Assembly: GCF_900106535.1 (NCBI RefSeq)
Contig: NZ_FNOH01000003.1
Span: forward strand, 310,001-374,000
Length of the DNA stretch: 64,000 nucleotides
Direction of reading: 5' to 3'
Source: Myxococcus xanthus
Lineage (GTDB): Bacteria; Myxococcota; Myxococcia; Myxococcales; Myxococcaceae
The translations under genes and the position numbers were made by a program. Positions 45,537 through 54,752 of the stretch are shown in pieces. How positions within the stretch are numbered: the first letter of the stretch is position 1; every line of letters starts with the position of its first letter. Under the pieces are notes generated by a model. The model did no database searches. It had not been told where the DNA came from and saw nothing but the letters and a program-made list of their open reading frames with translations.

Positions 45537-47137
45537 GGCGGGTGCGGCGGCTCGCGTGGACGGTCCTGCTGTCGGGTCTGCCCAGCGCCGGCTGCGTGCT
45601 GCTGGAGGAAGCGCCCGACCCCAGCCAGTTGGTGTGCCGCGCGGACAGCGACTGTGCCATCAACGAGGTGTGCTTCCCGGACGGCTGCGGCGACCCGGGC
45701 CGGGACATCGTGGTGGAGGTGACGCCCAACCCCCATGACGGCCTGCACGCGCAGGACTTCCAGGTAGACGCCATCCGGCCGGAGCTGAACCTGGCACTGT
45801 TCGGGCCCGCCACCGTCCAGGGCAGCACCGTGCGCGCCACGGCCCCCGCCGGCAGCGCCCCGCGCCCCTACAACGAGCCGCTCCACCTCACCGCCCGCGG
45901 GGAGAGCGCGCTGCTGCCGGGTGTGGCGCGCCTCTTCACGGCCGACCTGGTCCCTCTCAACGGCGCCTGGGTGCTGCCCGTGGGGACCGGGACGTACACG
46001 GTGACGTTGGAGCCGGAGGACCTGGGGCTGCCACCGGTGCGAGGCGAAGCCACCGTGTCGCCCGGCGGCGCCGTGCCCCTGCAACTGGTGCTGCCCTCCC
46101 CCAACCAGGTGGCCCGGCTGGAAGGCCGGGTGGTGCGCCAGGGCGCGCAGCCCGTGGACGCCGCGCTGCAGGTCCAAGCGCTGGACGCGGACCTGACACC
46201 CCTGTCCCAGCGCGTGCCGGTGGCGCGCGGCTCGGGCGCCTTCTCCCTGGCCCTGCCGCTGGAGGCCTCGCAGCGCACCAGCCTCCTGGTGCGCGTGACG
46301 GCGACAGGCGACGTGTGGGTGCCGCAGAAGACGTTCACCGTGGATCCCCGCGAGCCGCTCGCCGCGCCGCTGGAGTTGGGTGACTACGGCGACCCGGTCC
46401 AGGTGTCCGGCCGCATCCTGGGACGGGACGGCCGGCCCGTGGTCCAGGCCTCCGTGTCCCTGCGCGGACCCGTGGGAGGCGGCGGCAGTTACCAGGGGCC
46501 CCTGGGCACCACCGACGCGGAGGGCCGCTTCACGGTGGAGACGCTCCCGTCGGGGCCGGGCGGCAACCTGTCACTGGTGGTGGTGCCGCCGTCAGGCTCC
46601 ACCGCGGGCCTGACGGTGCAGTCGGTGGAGGTGCCTCGCACCGGCGCGGTGCTGCCGGACGTCGTGTGTCCGGACCGCCGCTTCATCCGGGGGACGATTC
46701 TCCAGACGGACAACGCCTCACCGGCGCTGGGCGTGAGGGTGCTGGCGGATCCGGTGGGACAGGTGCCCGGCTGGCCGCGTCCACCGGCGGGCAGTGAGTC
46801 CCTGGGCACCACCGACGACACGGGCGCCTTCCGCCTGGGGTTGGATCCGGGCATCTACCGTGTGGACTTCATCCCCACGGAGAACCTACCCCGCGTCAGC
46901 CGCGTCATCACCGTGCTCCCCGGCGACGACGCGTCCGAGCAGGTGCTGGCCACCTTCCCCCTCCAGCGCGGCCGCACGGTGCGGGGCATGGTGACCGAGG
47001 CCGGAGCGCCCTCGCCCTATGCCTCCGTGCGCTTCTACCGGGTGGCGGACCTGGGAGGGCGCCCGTCTCCGGTGCTGCTGTCGCAGACGGTGTCGGACCA
47101 CCTGGGCCGCTACACCGCCCTGCTGCCGGTGCGCTGA
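45533..47137 (+). CDS. Lipoprotein with carboxypeptidase-regulatory-like repeats
   Basis: 534 aa from the GTG at 45533, which overlaps the previous stop (GTGA). A signal peptide with lipobox PSAGC gives a lipoprotein. It starts with a Cys-rich motif (CRADSDCAINEVCFPDGCGDPG) and continues with repeated transthyretin-like beta units (LEGRVVRQGAQPVDAALQVQ; VSGRILGRDGRPVVQASVSLRG; GRTVRGMVTEAGAPSPYASVRF), as in CarboxypepD_reg domains. It is probably exposed on the cell surface or in the periplasm. It is the last gene of the operon. Confidence 0.82.
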   Translation: MRRVRRLAWTVLLSGLPSAGCVLLEEAPDPSQLVCRADSDCAINEVCFPDGCGDPGRDIVVEVTPNPHDGLHAQDFQVDAIRPELNLALFGPATVQGSTVRATAPAGSAPRPYNEPLHLTARGESALLPGVARLFTADLVPLNGAWVLPVGTGTYTVTLEPEDLGLPPVRGEATVSPGGAVPLQLVLPSPNQVARLEGRVVRQGAQPVDAALQVQALDADLTPLSQRVPVARGSGAFSLALPLEASQRTSLLVRVTATGDVWVPQKTFTVDPREPLAAPLELGDYGDPVQVSGRILGRDGRPVVQASVSLRGPVGGGGSYQGPLGTTDAEGRFTVETLPSGPGGNLSLVVVPPSGSTAGLTVQSVEVPRTGAVLPDVVCPDRRFIRGTILQTDNASPALGVRVLADPVGQVPGWPRPPAGSESLGTTDDTGAFRLGLDPGIYRVDFIPTENLPRVSRVITVLPGDDASEQVLATFPLQRGRTVRGMVTEAGAPSPYASVRFYRVADLGGRPSPVLLSQTVSDHLGRYTALLPVR

Positions 47138-47138
47138 C

Positions 47139-47660
47139 TCAGGGCAGCCGGCCGGCGCCAGGGTTGCGGCCCGCGGTGTTCAAGGCGTCATGCAGCGCAT
47201 CCACCTCGCCGCCCACCTCTCCCGCGTACTGCACCGCATGGATGGCGTAGAGGTCCTGCACGCGCACCAGGCGGCGGAACACCTCCCGCAGGGGGGCCCG
47301 CTCACGCGAGTCGAGCGCGCATTCGGACTCACGCACGCGGAGCTTCTGCAGCCACGCGGTACGGAAGCGCATCCATTCCTGGTCGACGCTCTTGGCGGGA
47401 GACACGTTCACCAGCTTCTCGCGCCCGCTCTCCAGATCCGCCCACAAGGCGCGCGCGCCATCCAGGCACTCGCGGAACGTGAGCGCCACGGGGGCGGGAG
47501 GCAGCTTCTCCGGCGTCATGGCCAGGACAGAGTGGCCGACACTCCAGATGAGCCACAACGAGAACAGCGTGGTGACGAGGATGTAAATCCCATACGCGGC
47601 ACCACGAAAGCGGCGGTAGCGGGGATCTTTCCGGGGGTCGGGAGCGGACACGGGGCCCAC
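47139..47660 (-). CDS. Hypothetical single-pass membrane protein
   Basis: 173 aa with a basic cytoplasmic N terminus (RKDPRYRRFRG), one membrane helix about 23-45 and a charged helical periplasmic region. No family recognised. Its stop is only 1 base from the end of the convergent lipoprotein gene, so no separate terminator fits between them. Confidence 0.72.
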   Translation of the reverse strand: MGPVSAPDPRKDPRYRRFRGAAYGIYILVTTLFSLWLIWSVGHSVLAMTPEKLPPAPVALTFRECLDGARALWADLESGREKLVNVSPAKSVDQEWMRFRTAWLQKLRVRESECALDSRERAPLREVFRRLVRVQDLYAIHAVQYAGEVGGEVDALHDALNTAGRNPGAGRLP

Positions 47661-47741
47661 GTCTTATGACCGTGGACCCCGTGTGGCAACGCTTCCGTGT
47701 GTCGACTTTCCGGTGAGTGGGGTTCCGGACCCCACGGGCAG

Positions 47742-48683
47742 CTACTGACCGGGCTGGCTGGTCGCCTGGGCCGGAGCCGGGGGCGCCGCGCTCTCCGGGT
47801 TCTTCAGGCGCTTCACCGTGGCGATGCGGCCCCGGAACTGCGACTGGTACGGGCTGTTGAGGTAGGCGCCGGCCGCGTCACGGGCGACTTCCAGCGCCTT
47901 ATCGTACTGGCCGACCTCCTGGTAGGAGTGCGCCAGCAGCAACATGGCGTAGTCGCGCGTCTTCGACTTGCGGTCCCCGTCCACGAAGCGGGCGAGCAGC
48001 GGCACCGCCTTCTCGTGGTTACGGGTGTTGTTGTAGGCCGTACCCAGGTAGAAGGACGCGTCCAGCGCCTGGTCCTGCGGCGGGTTCATGGCCAGGAACC
48101 GCTCCATGTTGGAGATGACGCTGTCCATCTCGTTCTTGCGGAAGGCAATCTTGCCCTGCTCGAACGCGGCGTCGCCCGTCTCCCGGCGCAGCACGGCGGC
48201 GCGGTCATTGAGGGCCTGGCGCTCCAGGTTGCTCAGCCGCGACGTGTCCAGCTTCACCAGCGCGTCGATGCCCTTGAGGCGCTCGTCACCGGGCAGGCTG
48301 GTCATCATCTTGTAGACCTTGTTCGCCTCCTGCTGGACCGACTGGTGCGCCGCGGTGTCCGCGCGCTGCTTCTCCAGTTGGCCGGTGAGGTCGGCGACCG
48401 TCTTCTCCAGGCGCTCCTTCTCGTTGGTGGCGCTGGTGCTGCGCGCGCTGGTGATCATCAGCGCGGCGCCCACGCAGATGACCGCGAACAGCACGTAGGC
48501 CACCGCGGACGACAGCCACTGGCGCTTCTGGAAATCTTCGTGACGTTTGCCAACCGCCTTCACCTCCGCATGGAGGTTCTTGAGCAGGTTGTCGCTCTTG
48601 ATGACGAGGTTGCGTGCCTCGACAATCTCACGGCGCAGATCCGTGAGCTCCTTTTCCACATCCGTTTTCGGCTGGTCTGGCAT
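47742..48683 (-). CDS. Membrane-anchored coiled-coil/TPR protein
   Basis: 313 aa from ATG 48683, preferred over 48689 because AGGAAG is then 6 bases from the start. A charged coiled coil (about 5-55) precedes one membrane helix (AVAYVLFAVICVGAALMIT), a second coiled coil, and three to four TPR-like units (GDAAFEQGKIAFRKNEMDSVISNMERFLAMNP; YLGTAYNNTRNHEKAVPLLARFV; LAHSYQEVGQYDKALEVARDA). It is likely a periplasmic assembly scaffold. Specific partners unknown. Confidence 0.82.
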   Translation of the reverse strand: MPDQPKTDVEKELTDLRREIVEARNLVIKSDNLLKNLHAEVKAVGKRHEDFQKRQWLSSAVAYVLFAVICVGAALMITSARSTSATNEKERLEKTVADLTGQLEKQRADTAAHQSVQQEANKVYKMMTSLPGDERLKGIDALVKLDTSRLSNLERQALNDRAAVLRRETGDAAFEQGKIAFRKNEMDSVISNMERFLAMNPPQDQALDASFYLGTAYNNTRNHEKAVPLLARFVDGDRKSKTRDYAMLLLAHSYQEVGQYDKALEVARDAAGAYLNSPYQSQFRGRIATVKRLKNPESAAPPAPAQATSQPGQ

Positions 48684-48845
48684 GGACATCTTCCTAGGCC
48701 CGGAAATGAATTCGGCCGATTCACGCATCGTAAGGAGTTCTCCCGGTCATGCGTCGATAATTTCCGCAGCGGAACAGCGCTGCTTAGCCAATGCATTTCC
48801 CGAAGAAGGGCAACAGCGCCCGGCTCGCCTGCTTCCCCTCCGAAC

Positions 48846-49568
48846 CTACAGGCTCCCAGGGAGCAGCCGTGATGGCTCTGCTGGAAAGCTGTACGTCACG
48901 CCCAGCGAGAGCCAGCTCCCTCCCAGGCTGAAAGAACCGACGCGCGCCGTGGACGGCCCCACCGGACCTCGGAGGAACGCGAGCCGGTAGTCGGCAGTGA
49001 TGCCCCAACGCGGCGTCAGGCGCAACGTGGCGCCCACGTTGCCCATCCACGTCTGGGTGGTGGTTTCCTGGAGCTCCTCACCCTTGCGCTCCGACGAGGC
49101 GAGCGTGGGCCCCGTCAGCAAGCCCGCGAAGGGCACGAGCCCATGGGGGCCCAACTGCGGAATCACCGTCTGGAAGCGCAGGCCGATGAGCGCCCCGTAG
49201 CCCAGCACGTCCACCTGCCGGGCCTGCGGCGGCCCGCCGTCGACACCCGGCTCGTTGAGGTACAGGCGACTCTGCGTGCCGAACAGGTCGATGCCCACCT
49301 CCAGCAGGTCGGAGATGGCGTAGGCGAAGGACGCCACCACCGTGGGCCCGCCCGCCACTTCCCGGGCACGCGGCAGCCCCTGGTTGGCGGAGCGCGAGTA
49401 CCAGCCGTCGTAGAGCGTCTTGTTGGGGGTGATGCGCCAGCCGCCCTGGATGGTGATGCGGCCCACCCCATCCAGCGAGGTGGACACGTCCTCATCACCG
49501 TATCCGTAATCCTGAGCGGCGGCGGGAGCGGAAAGCAGCAGTGCGAGCGGAAGAAGGCGACGGAGCAT
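48846..49568 (-). CDS. Outer-membrane beta-barrel-like protein
   Basis: 240 aa from ATG 49568, giving a clear signal peptide cleaved after APAAAQ. The mature chain has alternating strands ending in aromatic residues (RITIQGGWRITPN; VVASFAYAISDLLEVGIDLFG; ALIGLRFQTVIPQ; TLRLTPRWGITADYRLAFL; GGSWLSLGVTYSF), a pattern of small outer-membrane barrels. The terminal residues after YSF are unusual for barrel insertion. No ligand or pathway is evident. A 51-codon ORF with a strong ribosome site lies 17 bases upstream. Confidence 0.8.
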   Translation of the reverse strand: MLRRLLPLALLLSAPAAAQDYGYGDEDVSTSLDGVGRITIQGGWRITPNKTLYDGWYSRSANQGLPRAREVAGGPTVVASFAYAISDLLEVGIDLFGTQSRLYLNEPGVDGGPPQARQVDVLGYGALIGLRFQTVIPQLGPHGLVPFAGLLTGPTLASSERKGEELQETTTQTWMGNVGATLRLTPRWGITADYRLAFLRGPVGPSTARVGSFSLGGSWLSLGVTYSFPAEPSRLLPGSL

Positions 49569-49585
49569 CAATGGCGGCTTTGGCG

Positions 49586-49741
49586 TCAGGGGCGCTTGGG
49601 GCTCAGCGCGATTTCCAGGAAGGTGGTCCGCCGGCGGCGAAGTGATGCGACGAAGCAGCGCACCACGCATCCGGCGCCGAACTCGCGCAGCACCACGCCG
49701 AGATTCGCCACCACGTCCCGCAGGGTGATCACACCGTGCAT
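49586..49741 (-). CDS. Small hypothetical protein (51 aa)
   Basis: 51 aa, beginning MHGVITLRDVVANLG and ending with basic residues. AGGAG lies 8 bases before the ATG, a better ribosome site than most genes nearby, and the stop is 17 bases before the beta-barrel start. It has two Cys (FGAGCVVRC). It could be a real peptide or a translated leader for the downstream gene. No homologue recalled. Confidence 0.45.
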   Translation of the reverse strand: MHGVITLRDVVANLGVVLREFGAGCVVRCFVASLRRRRTTFLEIALSPKRP

Positions 49742-49836
49742 GTGCCCGCTCCTGTGCGCTGCGGAGGTTGGCCTGGGTGCTACAAGCGTGTGGCGCACGG
49801 TAACAGGGGGTCCCCCCCCGTCAATTTTCGGGGCAC

Positions 49837-51696
49837 TCAGCGGGCGCGCCGCTCCAGCTCCAGCAAGGGCATCTCCAACACCACCACCGTGCCGTGGCTG
49901 CACGTGGGGTGGAAGTCGGCCCGGTCCAACTCCCCGAGCAGCGCGCGGAACTGCGCGTCGGAGAGCGGCACGGCGCCGGCCTGCTTCGCTGCGTGGCACG
50001 CCATCACCCGCACCGCCTCCGCCAGCGACACCGTGTCCAACGTCGCGCTCTTCGGCGGAAGCGCCCGCGCCAGGGCCTCCAGCAGCGAACGCGCGTCCGC
50101 CCCTTCCAGTCCCGGCGGCACCGTCTTCAACGCCACCGTGGTGCCGCCGAACGGCTCCACGTCGAAGCCCAGGCGGGACAGGGCTTCCCTGCCCTCCACC
50201 AGAGCCTTGGCCGCCGCGACGGGCAACTCCAGCGTGGTGCCGAAGAGCGTGGGCGCCGGAGGCGGCTTGCCGGACTCCAACGCGCGCAGGTAGCCCGTCA
50301 GGCGCGCGCGCTCCAGCGCCGCGTGCGGATCCATCACCACCAGCGTGCCCCCCGGTCCCTCGCAGACATGGAAGCGGCCCCCCAGCATGCCCAGGGGCCG
50401 CAGCGCGCCGAAGTAGCCCGGCGGAGGTGCCTCGTTGAGTTGCGGCTGCGCCTGACCGAAGGCGGGGGCCTGCCCCACCGCGGCGGCGAAGGGCAGCGCT
50501 CCCGGCCGAGCCCCCTGCCCCAGCGGCCCCAGGGACGGCGCCCCTGGACCGGGGCCCGGCGCGTCCATGGCGGTGGGCAGCGGGCCGCCCCACGCGGCTT
50601 CCTGGGCGCGGGTGAGGAAGCGCTCCACGGCGTGCGCGTAGTGCGCGGCGTCCATGGGCTGGCCGGCCTGGGGCGCGGCGCCCTCCACGCCCGAGCCCAG
50701 CCACGGCGCGGCGCGCAGCATGCGGCTGAGCGCGGCCGTCAACGCCTCCTGGACACCCCGGGCGTCGGCGAAGCGGACCTCCTGCTTCTGCGGGTGCACG
50801 TTGACGTCCACCGCGCGCGGGTCCACGTCGATGTGCAGCACCACCACGGGCTGGCGCCCGGCGGCGAGGAAGTCCTGGTACGCGCGCTGAATAGTGCCAA
50901 TGAGGCCGCGATCCCGGATGTAGCGGCGGTTGACGAAGGTGTAGAGGCCGCGCGCGTTGTTGAATGTGAACTCGGGCGACGCGGCGAACCCCGTGACGGC
51001 CACGCCCAGCCGGCGCTCCTCCACGGGGAACAGGTGCGGATGCGACGTGGAGCCCAGCGCCGCGGCGATTCGCTCGCGCGGGTCATCCGGGCAGGCCGCG
51101 CTGGAGAAGAGCGTGCCGCCCTCGTGCGAGGCGAAGAAGCCCACCTCCGGGTACGCCAGGGCCAGGCGCACCACGGCCTCCTCCGCGTGCTTCAGCTCCG
51201 TGTCGCCCCGGCGCAGGAACTTGCGGCGCGCGGGCACGTTGAAGAACAGGTCCTCCACAGTCATGACCGTGCCCGTCCGCGGCGGCGCGTCCTCCACCAG
51301 CGGTGGCCCACCGCCCTCCACCGACACCCGCGTGCCCACCTCGGAGTTCGCGGCCGCGGAGTGAAGTGTGAACCGGGAAACGGATGCGATGGCGGGAATG
51401 GCCTCGCCCCGGAACCCCATGGAGTCGATGTGGAACAGGTCGTCCAGCTCGCGCAGCTTGCTGGTGGCGTGGCGCTCCAGGCACGCCACGGCGTCCGAGC
51501 GTCCCATACCGTGCCCATCATCCGACACGATGATGCGGTCCACGCCTCCACCGTCCAGCTCGACGCGGACCGTACCGGCACCGGCGTCGATGGCGTTTTC
51601 CACCAGCTCCTTCACGACGGAGGCAGGGCGTTCCACCACTTCGCCGGCGGCAATCTTGTTGATGAGGACGTCGCTGAGACGGGCAATCCGGGACAT
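49837..51696 (-). CDS. mutL: DNA mismatch repair protein MutL
   Basis: 619 aa from ATG 51696, at the canonical MSRIARLSDVLINKIAAGEVVERP start; an upstream extension of the frame is not protein-like. The GHKL ATPase motifs are complete: NAIDAG, DDGHGM, the ATP-lid GFRGEAIPAIASVS and the GTxVxVEDLFFNVPARRKFL block. The C-terminal dimerisation domain spans about 430-619. The endonuclease motif DQHA(x2)E(x4)E is only partly kept (DPHAALERARLT, 456-467), and the late CPHGRP motif reads CSHGTV. MutL couples MutS mismatch recognition to strand removal. No mutS is seen in the window. Confidence 0.95.
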   Translation of the reverse strand: MSRIARLSDVLINKIAAGEVVERPASVVKELVENAIDAGAGTVRVELDGGGVDRIIVSDDGHGMGRSDAVACLERHATSKLRELDDLFHIDSMGFRGEAIPAIASVSRFTLHSAAANSEVGTRVSVEGGGPPLVEDAPPRTGTVMTVEDLFFNVPARRKFLRRGDTELKHAEEAVVRLALAYPEVGFFASHEGGTLFSSAACPDDPRERIAAALGSTSHPHLFPVEERRLGVAVTGFAASPEFTFNNARGLYTFVNRRYIRDRGLIGTIQRAYQDFLAAGRQPVVVLHIDVDPRAVDVNVHPQKQEVRFADARGVQEALTAALSRMLRAAPWLGSGVEGAAPQAGQPMDAAHYAHAVERFLTRAQEAAWGGPLPTAMDAPGPGPGAPSLGPLGQGARPGALPFAAAVGQAPAFGQAQPQLNEAPPPGYFGALRPLGMLGGRFHVCEGPGGTLVVMDPHAALERARLTGYLRALESGKPPPAPTLFGTTLELPVAAAKALVEGREALSRLGFDVEPFGGTTVALKTVPPGLEGADARSLLEALARALPPKSATLDTVSLAEAVRVMACHAAKQAGAVPLSDAQFRALLGELDRADFHPTCSHGTVVVLEMPLLELERRAR

Positions 51697-51798
51697 GGCG
51701 GCCGGACACCCTCCGCCACCCAGGCGACGTTGTCCAGCAACACAACATGGGTGGCGGCTGACAATCCCAGGCGGCTGGGCTAACACACGACGCCGCGT

Positions 51799-52761
51799 AT
51801 GGACGTGTCACGACCAGGCAAGGGACGGCTGCGCATCGCGGTAACGGGCGCGAGCGGCGACTATGGGCGGCTCCTGCTGTCTCGGCTGGACCAGGATCCC
51901 GACGTGGAGAGCATCCTCGTGCTCGACGTCGTCCGTCCGGAGGGCGACAAGGTGGAGTTCCACCGCGTGGACCTCACCCGGTACGATGCCGAGAGCGAGC
52001 TCACCGACGCGCTCACCGAGCGCCCCGTGGACGCGCTCTATCACCTGGCGTTCCTGTTCGGACCCATCCGCAACGGCTCCCTGGCGCACGAGCTGGAAGT
52101 CATCGGCACCATGAACGTGCTGACGGCGGCGGGCCGCTCCCGGCTGCCCCGGCTGGTGGTGCCCTCCCTGACGGCTGTCTACGGCGCGCGCGGGAACAAC
52201 CCCGCGATGCTGCGCGAGGACTCGGCGCTCCAGGGTTGCCCGCACAGCCGCTTCGTCACCGACAAGGTGGAGGTGGAAGGCCAGGTGCGCGCCTTCCGGG
52301 AGCGGCATCCGGAAATGCGCGTGCTGGTGCTGCGCTTCGCGCCGGTACTCGGGCCCTCGGTGGACAACCCGGCCACGCGCTTCTTGAAGAATCCCGTGGT
52401 GCCCACGCTGATGGGCTTCGATCCGCTCTGGCAGGGGCTGCACGAAGACGACGCCGCGCGTGCCTTGCACCTGGCCCTGCGCGCGGACGCGTCCGGTGAG
52501 TTCAACATCGTGGGCCGCGGGGTGATGCCGATCTCCGGCCTCATTCAGCAGGCGGGCGCACGGCCGCTCCCTCTGCCAGGGCCCTTGTTTCGGGCCGGCC
52601 TGCATACGTTGGACGCCGTGGGCGCGGGCACGTTGCCCGTGGCCCTGCTCGACTACATCCATTACTCATGGGTCGCGGACGGCGAGCGCGCCGAGTCCGC
52701 ACTCGGTTTCATCCCCCTCCACCATGTCAGAGACGCCGCTGCGGCGCTGAAGAGGAGCTAG
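51799..52761 (+). CDS. NAD(P)-dependent epimerase/SDR-family protein
   Basis: 320 aa extended short-chain dehydrogenase. The Rossmann motif GASGDYG is at 17-23, the acidic residue after the second strand is Asp43, and ALYHLAF matches the NNAG region. At the catalytic YxxxK position the sequence is FVTDK (Phe152, Lys156), so the usual Tyr is absent. The protein could bind nucleotide without full dehydrogenase activity or use another residue. It is divergent from mutL and lies 2 bases before the acyltransferase gene, with which it forms an operon. Confidence 0.85.
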   Translation: MDVSRPGKGRLRIAVTGASGDYGRLLLSRLDQDPDVESILVLDVVRPEGDKVEFHRVDLTRYDAESELTDALTERPVDALYHLAFLFGPIRNGSLAHELEVIGTMNVLTAAGRSRLPRLVVPSLTAVYGARGNNPAMLREDSALQGCPHSRFVTDKVEVEGQVRAFRERHPEMRVLVLRFAPVLGPSVDNPATRFLKNPVVPTLMGFDPLWQGLHEDDAARALHLALRADASGEFNIVGRGVMPISGLIQQAGARPLPLPGPLFRAGLHTLDAVGAGTLPVALLDYIHYSWVADGERAESALGFIPLHHVRDAAAALKRS

Positions 52762-52763
52762 TC

Positions 52764-54728
52764 ATGGCCAAGGGTGTCCTTGGGAACGATCCCTTCAAGC
52801 GCGGCGCCGCGCCGCGCCCCACCGAATCCTCCACGCCGGGTGGCGAGGAAAAGGCCGCCGCCGCGGAGACGGTGACGAAGAAGAAGCCGGGGCCTGGCGG
52901 GACGGCGCCCGCGAAGGCCGGTGGCAAGGCGGCTGCCGCGAAGTCGCGCAAGCACGAGGGCAAGAAGACGTCCGGGAAGGCCAAGGGAGGCAAGGCGGCC
53001 GGAGGCATGAAGGGCGCCGCCGCGGCTGCCCGGCCTCCGGCGCAGGCATCGGGGCCGCGGGCTCCCGCGCCGCAGGCCGAAAGGACTGAGGCAGCGGACG
53101 CCGCGCTGTCGCCGCGCGAACCCGCCCCGTCCCAGCAGGCGCGGACGCCGCAGGCCCCCCAGACTTCTGCCCACGGCGCGGACGACGCCGTGCGTCCCCT
53201 GCGCGAGCCCGCGGTGTCCGCGCCGCTCACGCTGGATTCACAAGCCCCCGGCCCGGTGAACGATGCCGGTGTCCCCACGCCGAAGCAGCGCGACGTGGAC
53301 CTTGCCTTGGCGGAAGCCCTGGCAGCCGACGTGGCCGAAGCCGCCGCCACCGCCGCGGTGGACGCGGCGCTGGGCGCGGAGGCCGGCCCCGACGCCGAGG
53401 TCGAGCGGCTCATGGCCACGGAGTTTGCGACCGAGCTGGCCGAAGCCGCGGTGGAGGAAGCGCTGGAGCGGGGCGCTCCTGCCCAGTCTCTGGAACAAGA
53501 GCAGGAGCTCGCCGCCGCCGTGGCCGCGCAGGTCGCGGACAGCGCCGCACGGGCCGCCATCGACCAGGTGCGCGCCCGCCACGCCACACCGGATGCTCCG
53601 GCCGTCACCCGGTGGGAGCGGGAGACGCCGGTCCGCGTCGTGGTGACGGACGAAGCGGACACGTCCGCGGTGGAACCGGAAGTCGAGCTTCCGGATGCCA
53701 CACGCGACGAGCTCCCTCCCAGCCGCAGGGGCCCGCTGTCGCTGGTGCCTCCGCCCGCCACGGACGCGGGTGAGTCGTCCTATCGGGAGTCCTTCTCTCC
53801 GGAGTCCGGACGGGGTGAGCCAGAGGGTATCCGTCCCCTGGCGGAGCGCGCCGTGGGGGCCCTGTCCCTGGCGCGTGACATCGCTGGGCAGGCCCTGGCG
53901 AGCGAGAGTCTGGCCCGGGCGATGCTCGCGATGGGCGGCCTGAAGGACATGCTCCGCGCCGGCCTGGGCACTGGCGGTGGCGCGAACCTGGACGAGTACG
54001 GCAAGGACCCATCGCTCGTCGAGCGGCTGGAGCCCGTGCTCGAGTTCCTCTATTCGCAGTACTGGCGCGTGTCCGTGCAGGGCGTGGACCACGTGCCGCC
54101 GGGCGCGGCCATCCTGGTGGCCAACCATTCGGGCGCCCTGCCCTACGACGGGCTCGTCATGTCCATGGCCCTCACGCGTGAGCGCCCGGACCTGCGCGAG
54201 CCCCGCTGGCTGGTGGAAGACCAGGTCTTCCACGCACCGATGCTGGGCACCCTCTTCAATCGGCTCGGCGCCGTGCGGGCCTGCCCGGAGAACGCGCTGC
54301 GGCTCCTGGACGAGCATCGTCCGCTGGTCGTCTTCCCCGAAGGCTACCAGGCACTCAGCAAGCCCTTCGGCGAGCGTTACCGGCTGAAGCGCTTCGGCCG
54401 CGGTGGCTTCGTGAAGCTGGCGGTGCGCACCGGCGCGCCCATCGTCCCGGTGGCCATCGTCGGCGCGGAGGAGACGTCGCCGCTGCTGGGCCGCATCCCC
54501 GCCTCCTTCCTGGGACTGCCCTACGTGCCCCTCACGCCGCTGGGCCCCCTGCCCCTGCCGGCCAAGTGGAGCATCCGTTTCGGCGAACCCATTGGCGTCG
54601 AGGACCTCGCGCCCGAGGCCGCGGACGACCTGGGCGAGGTCCAGCGCCTCACCGAGCGCACCCGTGAGGCCATCCAGAGCATGCTCCAGTCACTGCTGCG
54701 CGAGCGCCGCTCCGTCTTCGCGGGCTGA
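52764..54728 (+). CDS. PlsC-like lysophospholipid/glycerol acyltransferase with long basic-acidic N-terminal tail
   Basis: 654 aa from ATG 52764, with GAGGAG 8 bases upstream and a 2-base gap after the SDR stop. The catalytic domain is at about 419-654: NHSGALPYDG near 454 (the H(x)nD block) and FPEG near 525, as in the LPLAT MGAT-like branch. It would transfer an acyl chain to a lysolipid or diacylglycerol-type acceptor at the membrane. Residues 1-400 are low complexity: first a Lys/Ala/Gly/Pro tail resembling the C terminus of histone H1, then a long Ala/Glu-rich helical region. The tail is not part of the family. Confidence 0.9.
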   Translation: MAKGVLGNDPFKRGAAPRPTESSTPGGEEKAAAAETVTKKKPGPGGTAPAKAGGKAAAAKSRKHEGKKTSGKAKGGKAAGGMKGAAAAARPPAQASGPRAPAPQAERTEAADAALSPREPAPSQQARTPQAPQTSAHGADDAVRPLREPAVSAPLTLDSQAPGPVNDAGVPTPKQRDVDLALAEALAADVAEAAATAAVDAALGAEAGPDAEVERLMATEFATELAEAAVEEALERGAPAQSLEQEQELAAAVAAQVADSAARAAIDQVRARHATPDAPAVTRWERETPVRVVVTDEADTSAVEPEVELPDATRDELPPSRRGPLSLVPPPATDAGESSYRESFSPESGRGEPEGIRPLAERAVGALSLARDIAGQALASESLARAMLAMGGLKDMLRAGLGTGGGANLDEYGKDPSLVERLEPVLEFLYSQYWRVSVQGVDHVPPGAAILVANHSGALPYDGLVMSMALTRERPDLREPRWLVEDQVFHAPMLGTLFNRLGAVRACPENALRLLDEHRPLVVFPEGYQALSKPFGERYRLKRFGRGGFVKLAVRTGAPIVPVAIVGAEETSPLLGRIPASFLGLPYVPLTPLGPLPLPAKWSIRFGEPIGVEDLAPEAADDLGEVQRLTERTREAIQSMLQSLLRERRSVFAG

Positions 54729-54752
54729 AGCGGAAGCGCCTGGACAGGCACT

